A stretch of 64,000 bases of DNA from a virus, in IMG/VR virus record IMGVR_UViG_3300010885_044017, positions 1 to 64,000 of that record; one strand, 5' to 3'. Shown here piece after piece: positions 1 to 8,653 of the stretch. Each line of letters opens with the position of its first letter. Within the stretch, counting starts at the first letter, position 1. Below the pieces are notes generated by a model. That model did no database searches. It had not been told where the DNA came from and saw only the letters and a list, made by a program, of their open reading frames with translations. Position numbers and translations under genes: made by a program.

Positions 1-2
1 AC

Positions 3-3000
3 CGAGTATCATATAATTACTTTGACAAACTAGCCCAGCAACAAGGCTATAAGGATGTATTTGATGCATACGCTGAGTTTGAAGAACTACCTACAACAGG
101 TCCTACTATGAGCAAAGGTGTGGAGGAAAGCGGGCGTCATGATGCGAGAAGTCCAGAAGAAAAAGCAGAACGTAAAGCATATATCAAAGCCCATGGACAT
201 CCTCCACCATTGACCCCAGCCAGTGTGCTATTCAATTATACCCCTGAGGTTGGTAAACGAGCTAGAGACTTTTATCTCAGAAAAAAAGGAATTCCACAAC
301 ACGAGCTGGATAAAATGAAAGAAGATGGTGTGGCGGAAGCAATTGAAACCATTCAAGGTAGAGAGTACCCAGTTGACCCCGGATTATATTATGTATGGGC
401 CTGGGACGGTGCAGCAGTGATATACGGTGAATACAACACCCCCGAACAGGCTGAAATGCATCTACCCCATATAGAACAAAAAGCCATCAAGCGAGTGGGA
501 CCTTATGTAAAAGGTGCATTTAGAGTGAGTGATGGCAGGAACCTGTTGCGTCGCTACGGTGTTGCTGTGCGAGATGTAACGGAAACCTCAATAGAAAAAG
601 CCGAGCAATATCTATTGGATGTGACCAAAAAACAAGCCGAAAAGCTGGGTGGCGTACAACGCGACATGTATGGCAAGATAGAGAAAACCTTTGGACCAAA
701 AGGTCCGCAACGCAAAAAAGGTGTTGATCGTGCATTGAATCGTGTACATGGCAAAGATAATTTAGGTGAAGTCACTGGTGATTTGAAATTTGACACCATG
801 TTGAGTAAACTGGTATCCAGTGGAAAATTTCAAACCATAGCCAAACAGTGGGCTGACATAATTCGTCAATTCCCCCAATATCAAGAAAAAAGCCAATCAG
901 CTGACAAGATTGTTGGCATGTTTCCCGACATGTTCCCCAATGGATATCCCGGTGGACATTTCTATGGCAGTGATGGAGGTGCATACCAGGAGATGATGCA
1001 ACTGTGGAAACGCATAGGACCTAGAGCCTTTGCCGGTAATGACGAAGATGAGGATGGAAATCCAGCAGACGGAGAAGACAGTTGGCATTCGGTGTTGGAC
1101 TACAGCGAAAACTATACCGATTATTGGAATAGGTTGGCACCCATATACCAAATATTAAACACTGTGCCCGGCTCTAGAGCCTATGCACCAGTGCTTACAA
1201 TGGTTTGGCATGAACTGTTTGGCGGCGGCGTTGAACACGGCACTGATGACATCAACAAGAAGGATGTGGCCGAAGGGGATCTAATGCGATCTGCTTGGGA
1301 GAAAAATCACAAAGCTTCAACAAGTCAACCAACCGGGCACAAGCCAGGATGGGCATTAGATCCACAGACTAAATTAAAATTAAAACAACGACAGCAGGTT
1401 AAACAACGGTCGGGTGTGGAGGAAACTGCTCCGTTGTCTAGAGATGCACGTAGAGAATTAGTTGCTCCAACCGATCGTGACACGATTAGACGTGAACTTT
1501 GGAAATACGTTCGCTCTCTAGATCAAGAAGGCAGTAGTAATCGTGCTCATGCAATGGCGTATAGTTGCCCAACTTGGGGTCAGTTATACCGTCAGTTCCA
1601 TAACGATATATCACAATTACTCAGCCGGGCACCAACCGAACTGTTGGCTCAAGCATTACAAGAGATACAAAGTAAATTCCAAGTTGTGGCGGAAGGCTAT
1701 GTTGATCGTAATGGCCCAATAGAAAATACTCCGCAAGTGGTTTGGTGGAGGAAAACTCAAGGTGGCGATAACATCTACTGGAAAGTATTTCCCTCTCTGT
1801 CAACAGCCAGTCGAGCCAGAGAAAATCTTGCAAATAGTCTTTATAAGAAATACGGCAAGAATTTTACAATTGGAAATGCAAAGTTTGATCCTTTAGATCC
1901 AGCACAGTGCAGAGCCGCAGATGCTGACCGGTACATGACTAAAAAGCCGGGTGTGACAGAAGGCTCCACACACAGCACCACCAATGAAAGCTCTTGGAGC
2001 ACCAATCCTTTGAATCCCATGAGTCCCTTTAGTCCCATGAATCCCTATAGTCCTTTGAAACCCGAAAATCTCAATCACCTCTCCGGCATTGGCGTTGTGA
2101 TTGGATCCGGACTAGCAGTCTATGGCGTCGCATTGGCACAGGCGTTCAAGGATCTGTTTCAACATCCAGAAACAGCCACCATGGGTGAAATCAAAAAAGT
2201 GCAGTCGCAAATCCGTGAATTATACAAAAAAACAAAAATACTGAAAACCGATCAGGGTCGTGCCAAAGCACAACAGGATCTAACAGCCGCCTATGAAGTG
2301 CTGGAACAACTGAAGACCCGTGTACACAGTGGCCTGGCCGAAGCCGCTGGAAAACCATTGAGTGTAGAACAGTTGGCCACCATCAGTGATGAGGCCCTAG
2401 ACGCGGCTTATCATTATGGTCGTAGCACACCAGGTAACACATTTGGATGGCAGGCCAACTTGAAATCAGCTGCTTATGCTAAAAAGATGATTGACTCGGG
2501 TGAGACTGACATTGAAAAGATCAGTGATGCCATCCATAGAGGGTGGAATGTCACTGCACAGGCATTTATACAAAATCCAATGATATTTGATGATAGCAAA
2601 ACAATGGCTCCGGAAAAATTACAAGCCAAATTGGCACAGCGTCAACGACTGGTAACACAGAACTATGCTCAATTGCCAGAAGATGAAAAAGAAAAAGATC
2701 GTGTGGTTGCCCGTGCCATGTTACAGGCCATCACAGGCGAGCCGGGTGTGGCGGAAGGCAGAGGAACTTTATCTCCAGAAGTTCAAACAAAAGTAGAACA
2801 GATGGCCCAGCGTTTTGCTACCTTACTGCGTAACAATATTCTTCGCACTCGAAAAGAAAATGTTTCTCAATTGGGATATTCAAAAGAACAAGCCGATCAA
2901 GAAGCCAAGGAAGCAGTTCAACAAATTCGTTTTGTTGCTAAAAACTTATCAAAGAATTGGCAAGCATCGGACTGGATCATTGATGTGGCGGATACTGGTG

Positions 3001-3911
3001 CTAAAGGTATCTATAATATTCTTATGAATCAAAAAAGTTTGGACGAGTTTAACTGGGAATCAAAATATCCAGGAATTACTCAAGCACTGAATCAAGCATT
3101 TGCTCATGCGTGGCAAAGCGTAGATGGTCTGGACCAACAAGGTGTGGCGGAATCAGCAGTTCCAAGCTGGTTAGCCAAGGGCAAACAGGTACGGCACGAG
3201 GGTATTTCAAATCGACCCTGCACAGTGCAGGGCATTGAGGGCGGAAAGGTTGTCATCCGAGATTGGACCGGCAAACTTTTCAAAGTGTTGGCTGCTACAT
3301 TGAAGCCAGTGACTGGAGTTGCATCTGAGGATAGCAACATGCCAGTGGCAGTGGACAGCATCAGCCCCATACACGGTGTAACGGAATACAACGGCAATGT
3401 CAATGATACACAATTAAAAAATGTTGATGCTGACAATCATAGTCAAGGCGAGGGCGATTTTGTTAAAAATCAATTACACACCATGAAAAGAGTAATAACC
3501 CATTTAGACAATGCCATTGGTAGCAATGAAGATTTGCCAGACTGGGTTCAAAGCGAAATTGCTAAGGCAGTAGATAAGATTGTCGGTGTTATGGATTATT
3601 CTATCAGCAGCAAAGAACAAGATATCGAAAAGCATCATGGTGGTAGTGCTTTAATGAAGGAAGGCTCGCAATCATTCCGCAACGGCATGCAGGTCAAACT
3701 CACACCAGAGTACGCAGATCGCCCAGATGAGATATTCACAGTGAGTCACTGTGACCAAGAACGTGGTCGTTGCTGGATCGGTGACAAACAAGGTCGCGGA
3801 TGGTCAGCCACATTTGATCAGCTGATACCGGTAGAAGATGACGATGACGAACTTGACATCATGGAAAATTACCTACAACAACTTAAACGAGCAGGATACG
3901 AGATACTATGA
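3..3911 (+). CDS. Giant multi-segment virion-associated protein, 5' end outside window
   Basis: The frame is open to the first base of the window, so the gene starts upstream; the first in-window ATG is at 108. At least 1,300 residues are seen. No single catalytic family is recognisable. The striking feature is a short motif, G-V-x-E followed by G, S, A, T or Y, encoded at 117, 327, 1413, 1950, 2745, 3141 and 3375, with related D/V-V-A-E-G at 1263 and 1683. The motifs separate segments of about 50-310 residues that look unrelated: a Pro/Ser/Asn/Met-rich linker with repeated P-x-S-P (about 1995-2060) followed by a Gly-rich hydrophobic stretch, helical charged segments, and two small beta modules near the C-terminus (about 3160-3320 and 3665-3835). 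The stop overlaps the next ATG (ATGA). I infer an internal or ejected virion polyprotein; this is not proven. Confidence 0.8.
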   Translation, partial: RVSYNYFDKLAQQQGYKDVFDAYAEFEELPTTGPTMSKGVEESGRHDARSPEEKAERKAYIKAHGHPPPLTPASVLFNYTPEVGKRARDFYLRKKGIPQHELDKMKEDGVAEAIETIQGREYPVDPGLYYVWAWDGAAVIYGEYNTPEQAEMHLPHIEQKAIKRVGPYVKGAFRVSDGRNLLRRYGVAVRDVTETSIEKAEQYLLDVTKKQAEKLGGVQRDMYGKIEKTFGPKGPQRKKGVDRALNRVHGKDNLGEVTGDLKFDTMLSKLVSSGKFQTIAKQWADIIRQFPQYQEKSQSADKIVGMFPDMFPNGYPGGHFYGSDGGAYQEMMQLWKRIGPRAFAGNDEDEDGNPADGEDSWHSVLDYSENYTDYWNRLAPIYQILNTVPGSRAYAPVLTMVWHELFGGGVEHGTDDINKKDVAEGDLMRSAWEKNHKASTSQPTGHKPGWALDPQTKLKLKQRQQVKQRSGVEETAPLSRDARRELVAPTDRDTIRRELWKYVRSLDQEGSSNRAHAMAYSCPTWGQLYRQFHNDISQLLSRAPTELLAQALQEIQSKFQVVAEGYVDRNGPIENTPQVVWWRKTQGGDNIYWKVFPSLSTASRARENLANSLYKKYGKNFTIGNAKFDPLDPAQCRAADADRYMTKKPGVTEGSTHSTTNESSWSTNPLNPMSPFSPMNPYSPLKPENLNHLSGIGVVIGSGLAVYGVALAQAFKDLFQHPETATMGEIKKVQSQIRELYKKTKILKTDQGRAKAQQDLTAAYEVLEQLKTRVHSGLAEAAGKPLSVEQLATISDEALDAAYHYGRSTPGNTFGWQANLKSAAYAKKMIDSGETDIEKISDAIHRGWNVTAQAFIQNPMIFDDSKTMAPEKLQAKLAQRQRLVTQNYAQLPEDEKEKDRVVARAMLQAITGEPGVAEGRGTLSPEVQTKVEQMAQRFATLLRNNILRTRKENVSQLGYSKEQADQEAKEAVQQIRFVAKNLSKNWQASDWIIDVADTGAKGIYNILMNQKSLDEFNWESKYPGITQALNQAFAHAWQSVDGLDQQGVAESAVPSWLAKGKQVRHEGISNRPCTVQGIEGGKVVIRDWTGKLFKVLAATLKPVTGVASEDSNMPVAVDSISPIHGVTEYNGNVNDTQLKNVDADNHSQGEGDFVKNQLHTMKRVITHLDNAIGSNEDLPDWVQSEIAKAVDKIVGVMDYSISSKEQDIEKHHGGSALMKEGSQSFRNGMQVKLTPEYADRPDEIFTVSHCDQERGRCWIGDKQGRGWSATFDQLIPVEDDDDELDIMENYLQQLKRAGYEIL

Positions 3912-4345
3912 ACGATGAACTAACACAAGCAGCAAAGATAGCCTTTGCCAGTCACTATACTTTTTATTTGAAAAGTCACTACTTCCACTGGAACGTGGAA
4001 GGTATACACTTTCAAGAACTACATAGTTTATTTGAAACCATCTACACCGAAGTGTATGGTGCTGTGGATGAATTCGCTGAGAAAATACGAAGTTTGGGTG
4101 CTTATGCTCCGGGGTCAAACAGTAGATTCGCCATGCTGACCCGCATTGAAGATGAAAGTGCAGTGTGGGTGGCAGAGAAGATGGTGGCGGAACTATTGAA
4201 CGATGCAGATAAAATGTTTAAAATATTAAAGATTGTTTACGACCAAGCTGAAGCCGCAGGTGAACACGGCTTCAGCAATTTTCTTGCTGAAAGAATGGAT
4301 GCCTTTAGAAAACACGCATGGATGTTAAGGAGTACATTAAAATGA
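3908..4345 (+). CDS. dps: Dps/ferritin-like protein
   Basis: This 145-residue protein belongs to the Dps family of iron-oxidising, DNA-protecting mini-ferritins. The ferroxidase pattern is intact: His27 in HWNVEG, His39, Glu43, Asp54 and Glu58 have the same spacing (12, 4, 11, 4) as E. coli Dps His51, His63, Asp67, Asp78 and Glu82. The length is near the family norm of 150-170, with a short N-terminal tail. Start and stop overlap both neighbours by ATGA. Its place among proteins with capsid-targeting-like leaders suggests it may be packaged or protect DNA in the virion or early infection, but this protein itself has no obvious leader. Confidence 0.88.
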   Translation: MNDELTQAAKIAFASHYTFYLKSHYFHWNVEGIHFQELHSLFETIYTEVYGAVDEFAEKIRSLGAYAPGSNSRFAMLTRIEDESAVWVAEKMVAELLNDADKMFKILKIVYDQAEAAGEHGFSNFLAERMDAFRKHAWMLRSTLK

Positions 4346-5721
4346 GAATCAATGAAATACTAACAGAAAAGTGGAGTCAAAAATACAAAAACAGTATTAA
4401 TTGCAGTCATCCCAAAGGTTTTAGTCAACGGGCTCACTGTGCTGGTAAACGCAAGCATAATGAAAGTCATGAAGTGATGGAAATGACTTGCCCGGACTGC
4501 GGTCGGTGTGAAACACACGGCAACATCAATGAAATTGCCAAAGGTCAAAAAGACGCCAACGGTTTTACCCGTTGCTGGCCAAATCATCATGCCGAAGGAA
4601 CCAAGCGGGGCAAGAACGGTGGACAAGTTCGTAAATGTGTGCCCAATGAAAGTGTCACTGAAGAAGACCGACTCAACGAATTTTCTCCTAACAGAGACTC
4701 TGGCGAGGACTATATGCCACAATTGGTTCTTGTTTCGGCTGGGATACAAGCTGAGAACCATGGCAAACGCAGTTATAACTACCATTTTGATGTGATCGAT
4801 GAGGATGGCGAGCAAATGGGTGACTGCATGGTCAATTCAGCTCGAGGCATACTCGAAGGTGATATTTTTCTCAATGGAAAAGTGAAATACTTTGCTTACA
4901 AGATGACAGATAGATATCGGCCTTTTGTTCAACAGGCACATGATTTGATCAACGATCACGAAAATCAAGGGGTATCGGAAGACAACTTAAAGGAATTTGC
5001 ACCTCCCGAAGATCACAACTGGGACGACGGCGAGCTGGATGATGATCCAGTGGGTCGTGCAGCCTATCGTGCGGCCATGACCATCAAGGCTTGGCAAATG
5101 GATAGAGCTACTGCCATCAAGACCCTGGCTAGTTATCCGCAACTGATAGCTCAGCTGAAAACCTTGGAACCGGCCATCCTGACCGACAAAACAGAATTCC
5201 AAGAGCTGTTGGATTGGGCTGTGACCCAGTCCAGGATGTCGGATGCAAGCATGATGGATATTTCCAATGACATACGGAATACCGAAGGTCCTGAAGATGA
5301 TGATGAATTGGACGAAGAGTTTGATTTAGTTGAAAGCATCATTGAAGGATTGGCTGATCACAACAGTGTAGATGCCGAAGTGATATGGGAAGACCTAGAA
5401 TCATTAACAGATGACGAACTGTATGTGTTTGCAGTTACACAGCAAACCATCACAGAAGATTGGCAAAAGGTCAATAAACGGGATCACACTTCAGGTATGA
5501 GTCAAAAAGCTGTCAATGCCTATCGTAGAGAACATCCAGGTTCAAAATTAAAAACTGCTGTAACCACCAAGCCGTCAAAGCTAAAGCGTGGTAGTAAAGC
5601 GTCAAAGCGTAGAAAAAGCTACTGTTCAAGAAGCCGAGGACAAATGAAGATGCATAATATTTCGTGTGCCAAGACTCCGGACAAGGCCATTTGTAAAGCA
5701 CGTCGACGTTGGAACTGCTGA
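4342..5721 (+). CDS. Cys-rich modular protein with capsid-targeting-like leader
   Basis: I chose the ATG at 4342 because it has an AAGGAG box at 4327-4332 and overlaps the previous stop by ATGA. The 459-residue product starts MRINEILTE, which matches the hydrophobic-x-Glu leader of T4 internal proteins. Next come a Cys/His-rich part (N-S-I-N-C-S-H-P-K-G-F..., then C-P-D-C-G-R-C), a section rich in N-G-F-T-R-C-W-P, and two V-x-E sites (4651-4665 and 4969-4983). The C-terminus is strongly basic and Cys-containing (about 5500-5718) and resembles, from memory, small Cys/basic modules in marine T4-like phage proteins of unknown function. No enzyme motif is seen. Packaged virion protein is the inference. 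Confidence 0.8.
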   Translation: MRINEILTEKWSQKYKNSINCSHPKGFSQRAHCAGKRKHNESHEVMEMTCPDCGRCETHGNINEIAKGQKDANGFTRCWPNHHAEGTKRGKNGGQVRKCVPNESVTEEDRLNEFSPNRDSGEDYMPQLVLVSAGIQAENHGKRSYNYHFDVIDEDGEQMGDCMVNSARGILEGDIFLNGKVKYFAYKMTDRYRPFVQQAHDLINDHENQGVSEDNLKEFAPPEDHNWDDGELDDDPVGRAAYRAAMTIKAWQMDRATAIKTLASYPQLIAQLKTLEPAILTDKTEFQELLDWAVTQSRMSDASMMDISNDIRNTEGPEDDDELDEEFDLVESIIEGLADHNSVDAEVIWEDLESLTDDELYVFAVTQQTITEDWQKVNKRDHTSGMSQKAVNAYRREHPGSKLKTAVTTKPSKLKRGSKASKRRKSYCSRSRGQMKMHNISCAKTPDKAICKARRRWNC

Positions 5722-5801
5722 TGAACTATCCTTATCCTGTGTATCCTGAAAAGGAAAACCCCAACGATGATAGACCAACGAATCCCTACGCACCTGTATG
5801 A
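5721..5801 (+). CDS. 26-residue proline-rich mini-protein
   Basis: A 26-codon frame fits exactly between two genes: its ATG overlaps the upstream TGA (5719-5721) and its TGA overlaps the downstream ATG at 5798. The product is Pro, Tyr and Asn rich (M-N-Y-P-Y-P-V-Y-P-E...). Translational coupling on both sides, as for all genes around it, is the only support. It could alternatively be a spacer that keeps ribosomes moving into the next gene. Confidence 0.45.
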   Translation: MNYPYPVYPEKENPNDDRPTNPYAPV

Positions 5802-6601
5802 AAATCTTAGAAATCGTTGATCTAATAGAAGGCAAATACTCCGGACCCATGGAGCCTTTATCCGCCAAGGGCACAGCCAAGGATGGAGCAGTAGCAGCAT
5901 TAGAAACGGCCCTGATACGTGCCAAGAAAAACGGCACCGAGATGAACTATGAAAACATAGATGCCATGATGCAACGAATCTGCCGGAGTCACAACATAAC
6001 AGGTCAAAAACTACATGATGATTTTGTCAAAGCACACAATCTCATTCCGGACAATTGGATTAAGAAACAAAAGTTAAAAGAAAACACTGGATTAAACTAC
6101 AACGGTCAAAGTTACATGGACACGCCACGTATTCAAAGTTTGATACAGCAGGCACAGGAGATTGAAAGTCAACTGGCTCCTGTTGAGTCTGGCCACACAC
6201 GCTTGTGGCGCGGCAATAGGCCCGGCGAAGTGGGACAAAATCCAACTTTTACCAACAGTTTAGTGGGCATAGCATTACCGTTTTTACAACAGTACGGTGG
6301 ATCATTGACCTATATAGATGTGCCCACTCAAGATTTAGCACAGTACACCGATAGTGTGGCCTCGGCACCCAACAGTGAATTCACAGTGACTCCAGAATTG
6401 GCACAACAAGCACAAGTAGTAAAAGAAAACTTTGCCGATGGCAAGGTCCGAGGCAAGAGTCGTCCCGGACGTGTAAAACGTGCAGGTGCCAGTTGTAAGG
6501 GATCGGTGACCAGTCTAAAACAAAAAGCCAAAGCAGCATCGGGAGAACGTAAACGAATGTATCAATGGTGTGCCAACATGAAGTCAGGCCATAAAAAATG
6601 A
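5798..6601 (+). CDS. ADP-ribosyltransferase-like protein with leader and basic C-terminus
   Basis: This 267-residue protein starts MKILEIVDLIE-G, a leader ending in L-I-E like the T4 capsid-targeting sequence cut by gp21. Residues about 130-200 read like a mono-ADP-ribosyltransferase core of the R-S-E type: L-W-R-G-N (Arg), T-F-T-N-S-L-V-G-I-A (S-T-S-like strand and helix), and N-S-E-F-T-V-T-P-E-L-A near residue 190 (possible catalytic Glu). The last 55 residues are basic with W-C-A-N-M-K-S-G, a tail I recall from other phage virion proteins. T4 Alt, also packaged, is the obvious analogy. The ART assignment is inference from motif order, not alignment. Confidence 0.7.
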   Translation: MKILEIVDLIEGKYSGPMEPLSAKGTAKDGAVAALETALIRAKKNGTEMNYENIDAMMQRICRSHNITGQKLHDDFVKAHNLIPDNWIKKQKLKENTGLNYNGQSYMDTPRIQSLIQQAQEIESQLAPVESGHTRLWRGNRPGEVGQNPTFTNSLVGIALPFLQQYGGSLTYIDVPTQDLAQYTDSVASAPNSEFTVTPELAQQAQVVKENFADGKVRGKSRPGRVKRAGASCKGSVTSLKQKAKAASGERKRMYQWCANMKSGHKK

Positions 6602-6972
6602 AAATTGTTGAGATACTGGTTGAAGGTCAGGACACTGTGTCAGTGGTTCGGCAGTACTTGCCTTGGTTTGTTGATCAAGTAAAATTAAAATCTGTTCCCA
6701 AAATTCGATTGCTTCGTGAACCCACTGGCACTGCCTTTGGTGGATTTGACCTAGACACAGAACAAATAAACCTAGTTGTGGGCGATAGACACCCCGTTGA
6801 TGTGTTACGTACCCTGGCACATGAGCTGGTGCATGCACGTCAAAGAGAACAGGACGAACTAGATCCAGGTGATGGAGCCACAGGCAGTGCGGCCGAAAAT
6901 CAAGCCAATGCTGAAGCCGGTGTACTCATGCGTGACTTTGGCGAACAGCATCCGGAGTTTTTTGAATCGTGA
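6598..6972 (+). CDS. Putative zinc metallopeptidase (HExxH)
   Basis: This 124-residue protein starts MKIVEILVE-G, again a leader with a hydrophobic-x-Glu end. The rest is a small zincin: the helix T-L-A-H-E-L-V-H-A at residues about 72-80 carries the HExxH zinc and catalytic site, and E-N-Q-A-N-A-E-A about 20 residues later could give the third ligand. The ATG overlaps the previous stop. Neighbours suggest it is co-packaged or made with the other leader-bearing proteins. Its substrate is unknown. It is not the prohead protease, because gp21-type proteases are serine enzymes without HExxH. Confidence 0.75.
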   Translation: MKIVEILVEGQDTVSVVRQYLPWFVDQVKLKSVPKIRLLREPTGTAFGGFDLDTEQINLVVGDRHPVDVLRTLAHELVHARQREQDELDPGDGATGSAAENQANAEAGVLMRDFGEQHPEFFES

Positions 6973-8489
6973 GAGCTGATGAAATACAACCAAGTAAATT
7001 AGTTGTCTTTGACATAGACGACACCTTGGTGCACACGCAAACTCAAGTGCATGTGATTCGCAATGGTGCTGTAGTTAAAAGTTTAAACAGTCATGACTTT
7101 ACACTGTACCGACTCCAGCCTGGCGAGGAATTTGACTTTGCGGACTTTAGAAACGCACAAGAATTCTTTGAAAAATCGCGTCCAATTATTCCCATGATGA
7201 ATCAACTCAAGCACGATATTGCCACAGGCAACCGAGTTGTGATGGTGACGGCCAGAGCTGACTTTGATGATAAAGAATTATTTTTAGACACGTTCCGCAA
7301 GTACGGTGTTGACATGAGTCGTGTGCATGTGTACCGTGCCGGCAACATGCAGGGTGCTACCACAGAAGAAAAGAAAAAGAAGATCATACGTGATTTATTA
7401 GATCAAGGTAGTTACACCAAGGCCATCATGTATGATGATGCTGTGCCCAACTTGAACAGTTTTATGGAATTGAAGCAGGAATATCCCGACACAAGATTCT
7501 ATGCTTGGCATGTGGATCCAGAAGGCAGAGCCAGAGAATTTGCGAGAGAATCTGTTGCAGAGGCCAAAACTGTACACTACAACGGCATAGATATTTCAAT
7601 TGAAACACAAGATGATATTGAAGGTTATATAGCTGACCCGGATGATGAACCACTCATATATGTTATTGCTAGAAGCGACGGTCAAGAACTGGGACATGTG
7701 CTGTTTTCATTTGATGGCGAATATCTTACACCAGAAGATTTAGAAGTTGATGATCGCTGTCGTGGTCAAGGCATTGCTGCCACCATGTATGACTATATGA
7801 AAAATCAAGGATATAAAATACGCCGTAATCCTTCACAAACTGCGGCTGGTGCTGGGTTTTGGAACAAACATAAACCAAGTAAAAATATCTGGGAACAACA
7901 GAAAAAAGAATTAGTAAAAGAAGTCAACGATGCAGATGAACTTGAAGTGAGCGAAAGAATACAGGATTATTTCTTTTCAAAAGGCTACAAGTACGTGGGT
8001 GAAGGGCGGGATCAAATAGTTTTCAAAAGTCCAAGAAACACCATAGTCAAGGTGCTGGGTGTGGGTGATGGTGATAGAGAACAAGCTGTGCGTGACTATG
8101 TGGAGTTTTTTCAACGCAATCAACGCAACCCACATTATCCACGAATATACAATTCAGGAGATTTTCAGCTGGGCGAAGAAACTTATTTTGTGTACGAAAC
8201 AGAGTATTTGGAGTATGTGGCCAGTGAAGAAGCTACTCTAGAGTACATTGAGGATTTAATGACAGCCATGGCACGCGGTCAGCTGGGGGTAAATGCGTTC
8301 ATGATGAATAAACCAAGACCCTCCGGCATCAGCGAACAAGAATTGGATGGCCTAATATATGCCACCGAAGCGATCATTGAGGGTCTAGTTGGACCCAAAG
8401 GTTATAATTTGGATTTGGGTCAGATTGAAAATATTAGAAGACGTGCCAACGGACAGTTGGTCATAGTGGATCCCATCAGTATCTACTAG
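6969..8489 (+). CDS. Three-domain HAD phosphatase, GNAT acetyltransferase and kinase-like fusion
   Basis: A GTG start at 6969 overlaps the previous TGA; the product has 506 residues and starts MRADEI. Residues 10-190 are a HAD-superfamily phosphatase (D-I-D-D-T at 15-19, V-T-A-R motif II, D-D-A-V-P motif IV), similar to phage polynucleotide-kinase phosphatase halves. A V-A-E-A site (7551-7565) ends it. Residues about 200-315 are a GNAT acyltransferase (C-R-G-Q-G-I-A-A-T). After an E-V-S-E site comes a protein-kinase-like fold: G-E-G-R-D-Q-I-V-F-K with a following V-K, and near the end N-L-D-L-G-Q-I-E-N and V-I-V-D-P in place of the catalytic and metal loops. The fusion and linker sites fit cleavage into separate enzymes. 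Activities are unproven. Confidence 0.78.
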   Translation: MRADEIQPSKLVVFDIDDTLVHTQTQVHVIRNGAVVKSLNSHDFTLYRLQPGEEFDFADFRNAQEFFEKSRPIIPMMNQLKHDIATGNRVVMVTARADFDDKELFLDTFRKYGVDMSRVHVYRAGNMQGATTEEKKKKIIRDLLDQGSYTKAIMYDDAVPNLNSFMELKQEYPDTRFYAWHVDPEGRAREFARESVAEAKTVHYNGIDISIETQDDIEGYIADPDDEPLIYVIARSDGQELGHVLFSFDGEYLTPEDLEVDDRCRGQGIAATMYDYMKNQGYKIRRNPSQTAAGAGFWNKHKPSKNIWEQQKKELVKEVNDADELEVSERIQDYFFSKGYKYVGEGRDQIVFKSPRNTIVKVLGVGDGDREQAVRDYVEFFQRNQRNPHYPRIYNSGDFQLGEETYFVYETEYLEYVASEEATLEYIEDLMTAMARGQLGVNAFMMNKPRPSGISEQELDGLIYATEAIIEGLVGPKGYNLDLGQIENIRRRANGQLVIVDPISIY

Positions 8490-8504
8490 CGTAAAGAACA
8501 CCTA

Positions 8505-8585
8505 CCTTAGGACCCTTGTGGTTTTGGTGTGGCCGGCTGCTGGCCTGGGAGGAGTAGGAGTCGTGCCCAAAACTCCCTAAAACGA
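8505..8585 (+). ncRNA. Structured untranslated segment after the leader operon
   Basis: The 164-bp gap between the fusion gene and dsbA holds strong self-complementarity. GTTTTGG at 8521-8527 can pair with CCAAAAC at 8567-8573, enclosing a six-pair hairpin at 8531-8545 (GGCCGG with CTGGCC, one G-U). An alternative pairing, GGGAG 8547-8551 with CTCCC 8573-8577, excludes the end of the long stem. No U-run follows, so it is not a classic terminator. A processed 3' end, a small RNA or a switch-like leader for dsbA are all possible. Confidence 0.3.
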
Positions 8586-8653
8586 GCAAATATTCTTTGC
8601 TTTTTCAACTTTTATAATATACAATAACATATTAATCACAACAGGAGAATTTT

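Noticed and set aside
117-3389. Recurring GGTGTGGCGGAAG-type DNA words in the first gene, resembling direct repeats of a CRISPR or repeat array
   Set aside because: They are in frame, encode G-V-x-E, are irregularly spaced and vary at synonymous positions, so they are protein-level motifs.
3104-3436. Open frame of 110 codons on the minus strand inside the first gene
   Set aside because: Shadow of the plus-strand gene; no ribosome site, low-complexity Cys/Leu composition.
4360-4815. Minus-strand open frame of 151 codons opposite the Cys-rich protein gene
   Set aside because: The plus strand has the conserved leader, ribosome site and ATGA overlap; the antisense product has no motif.
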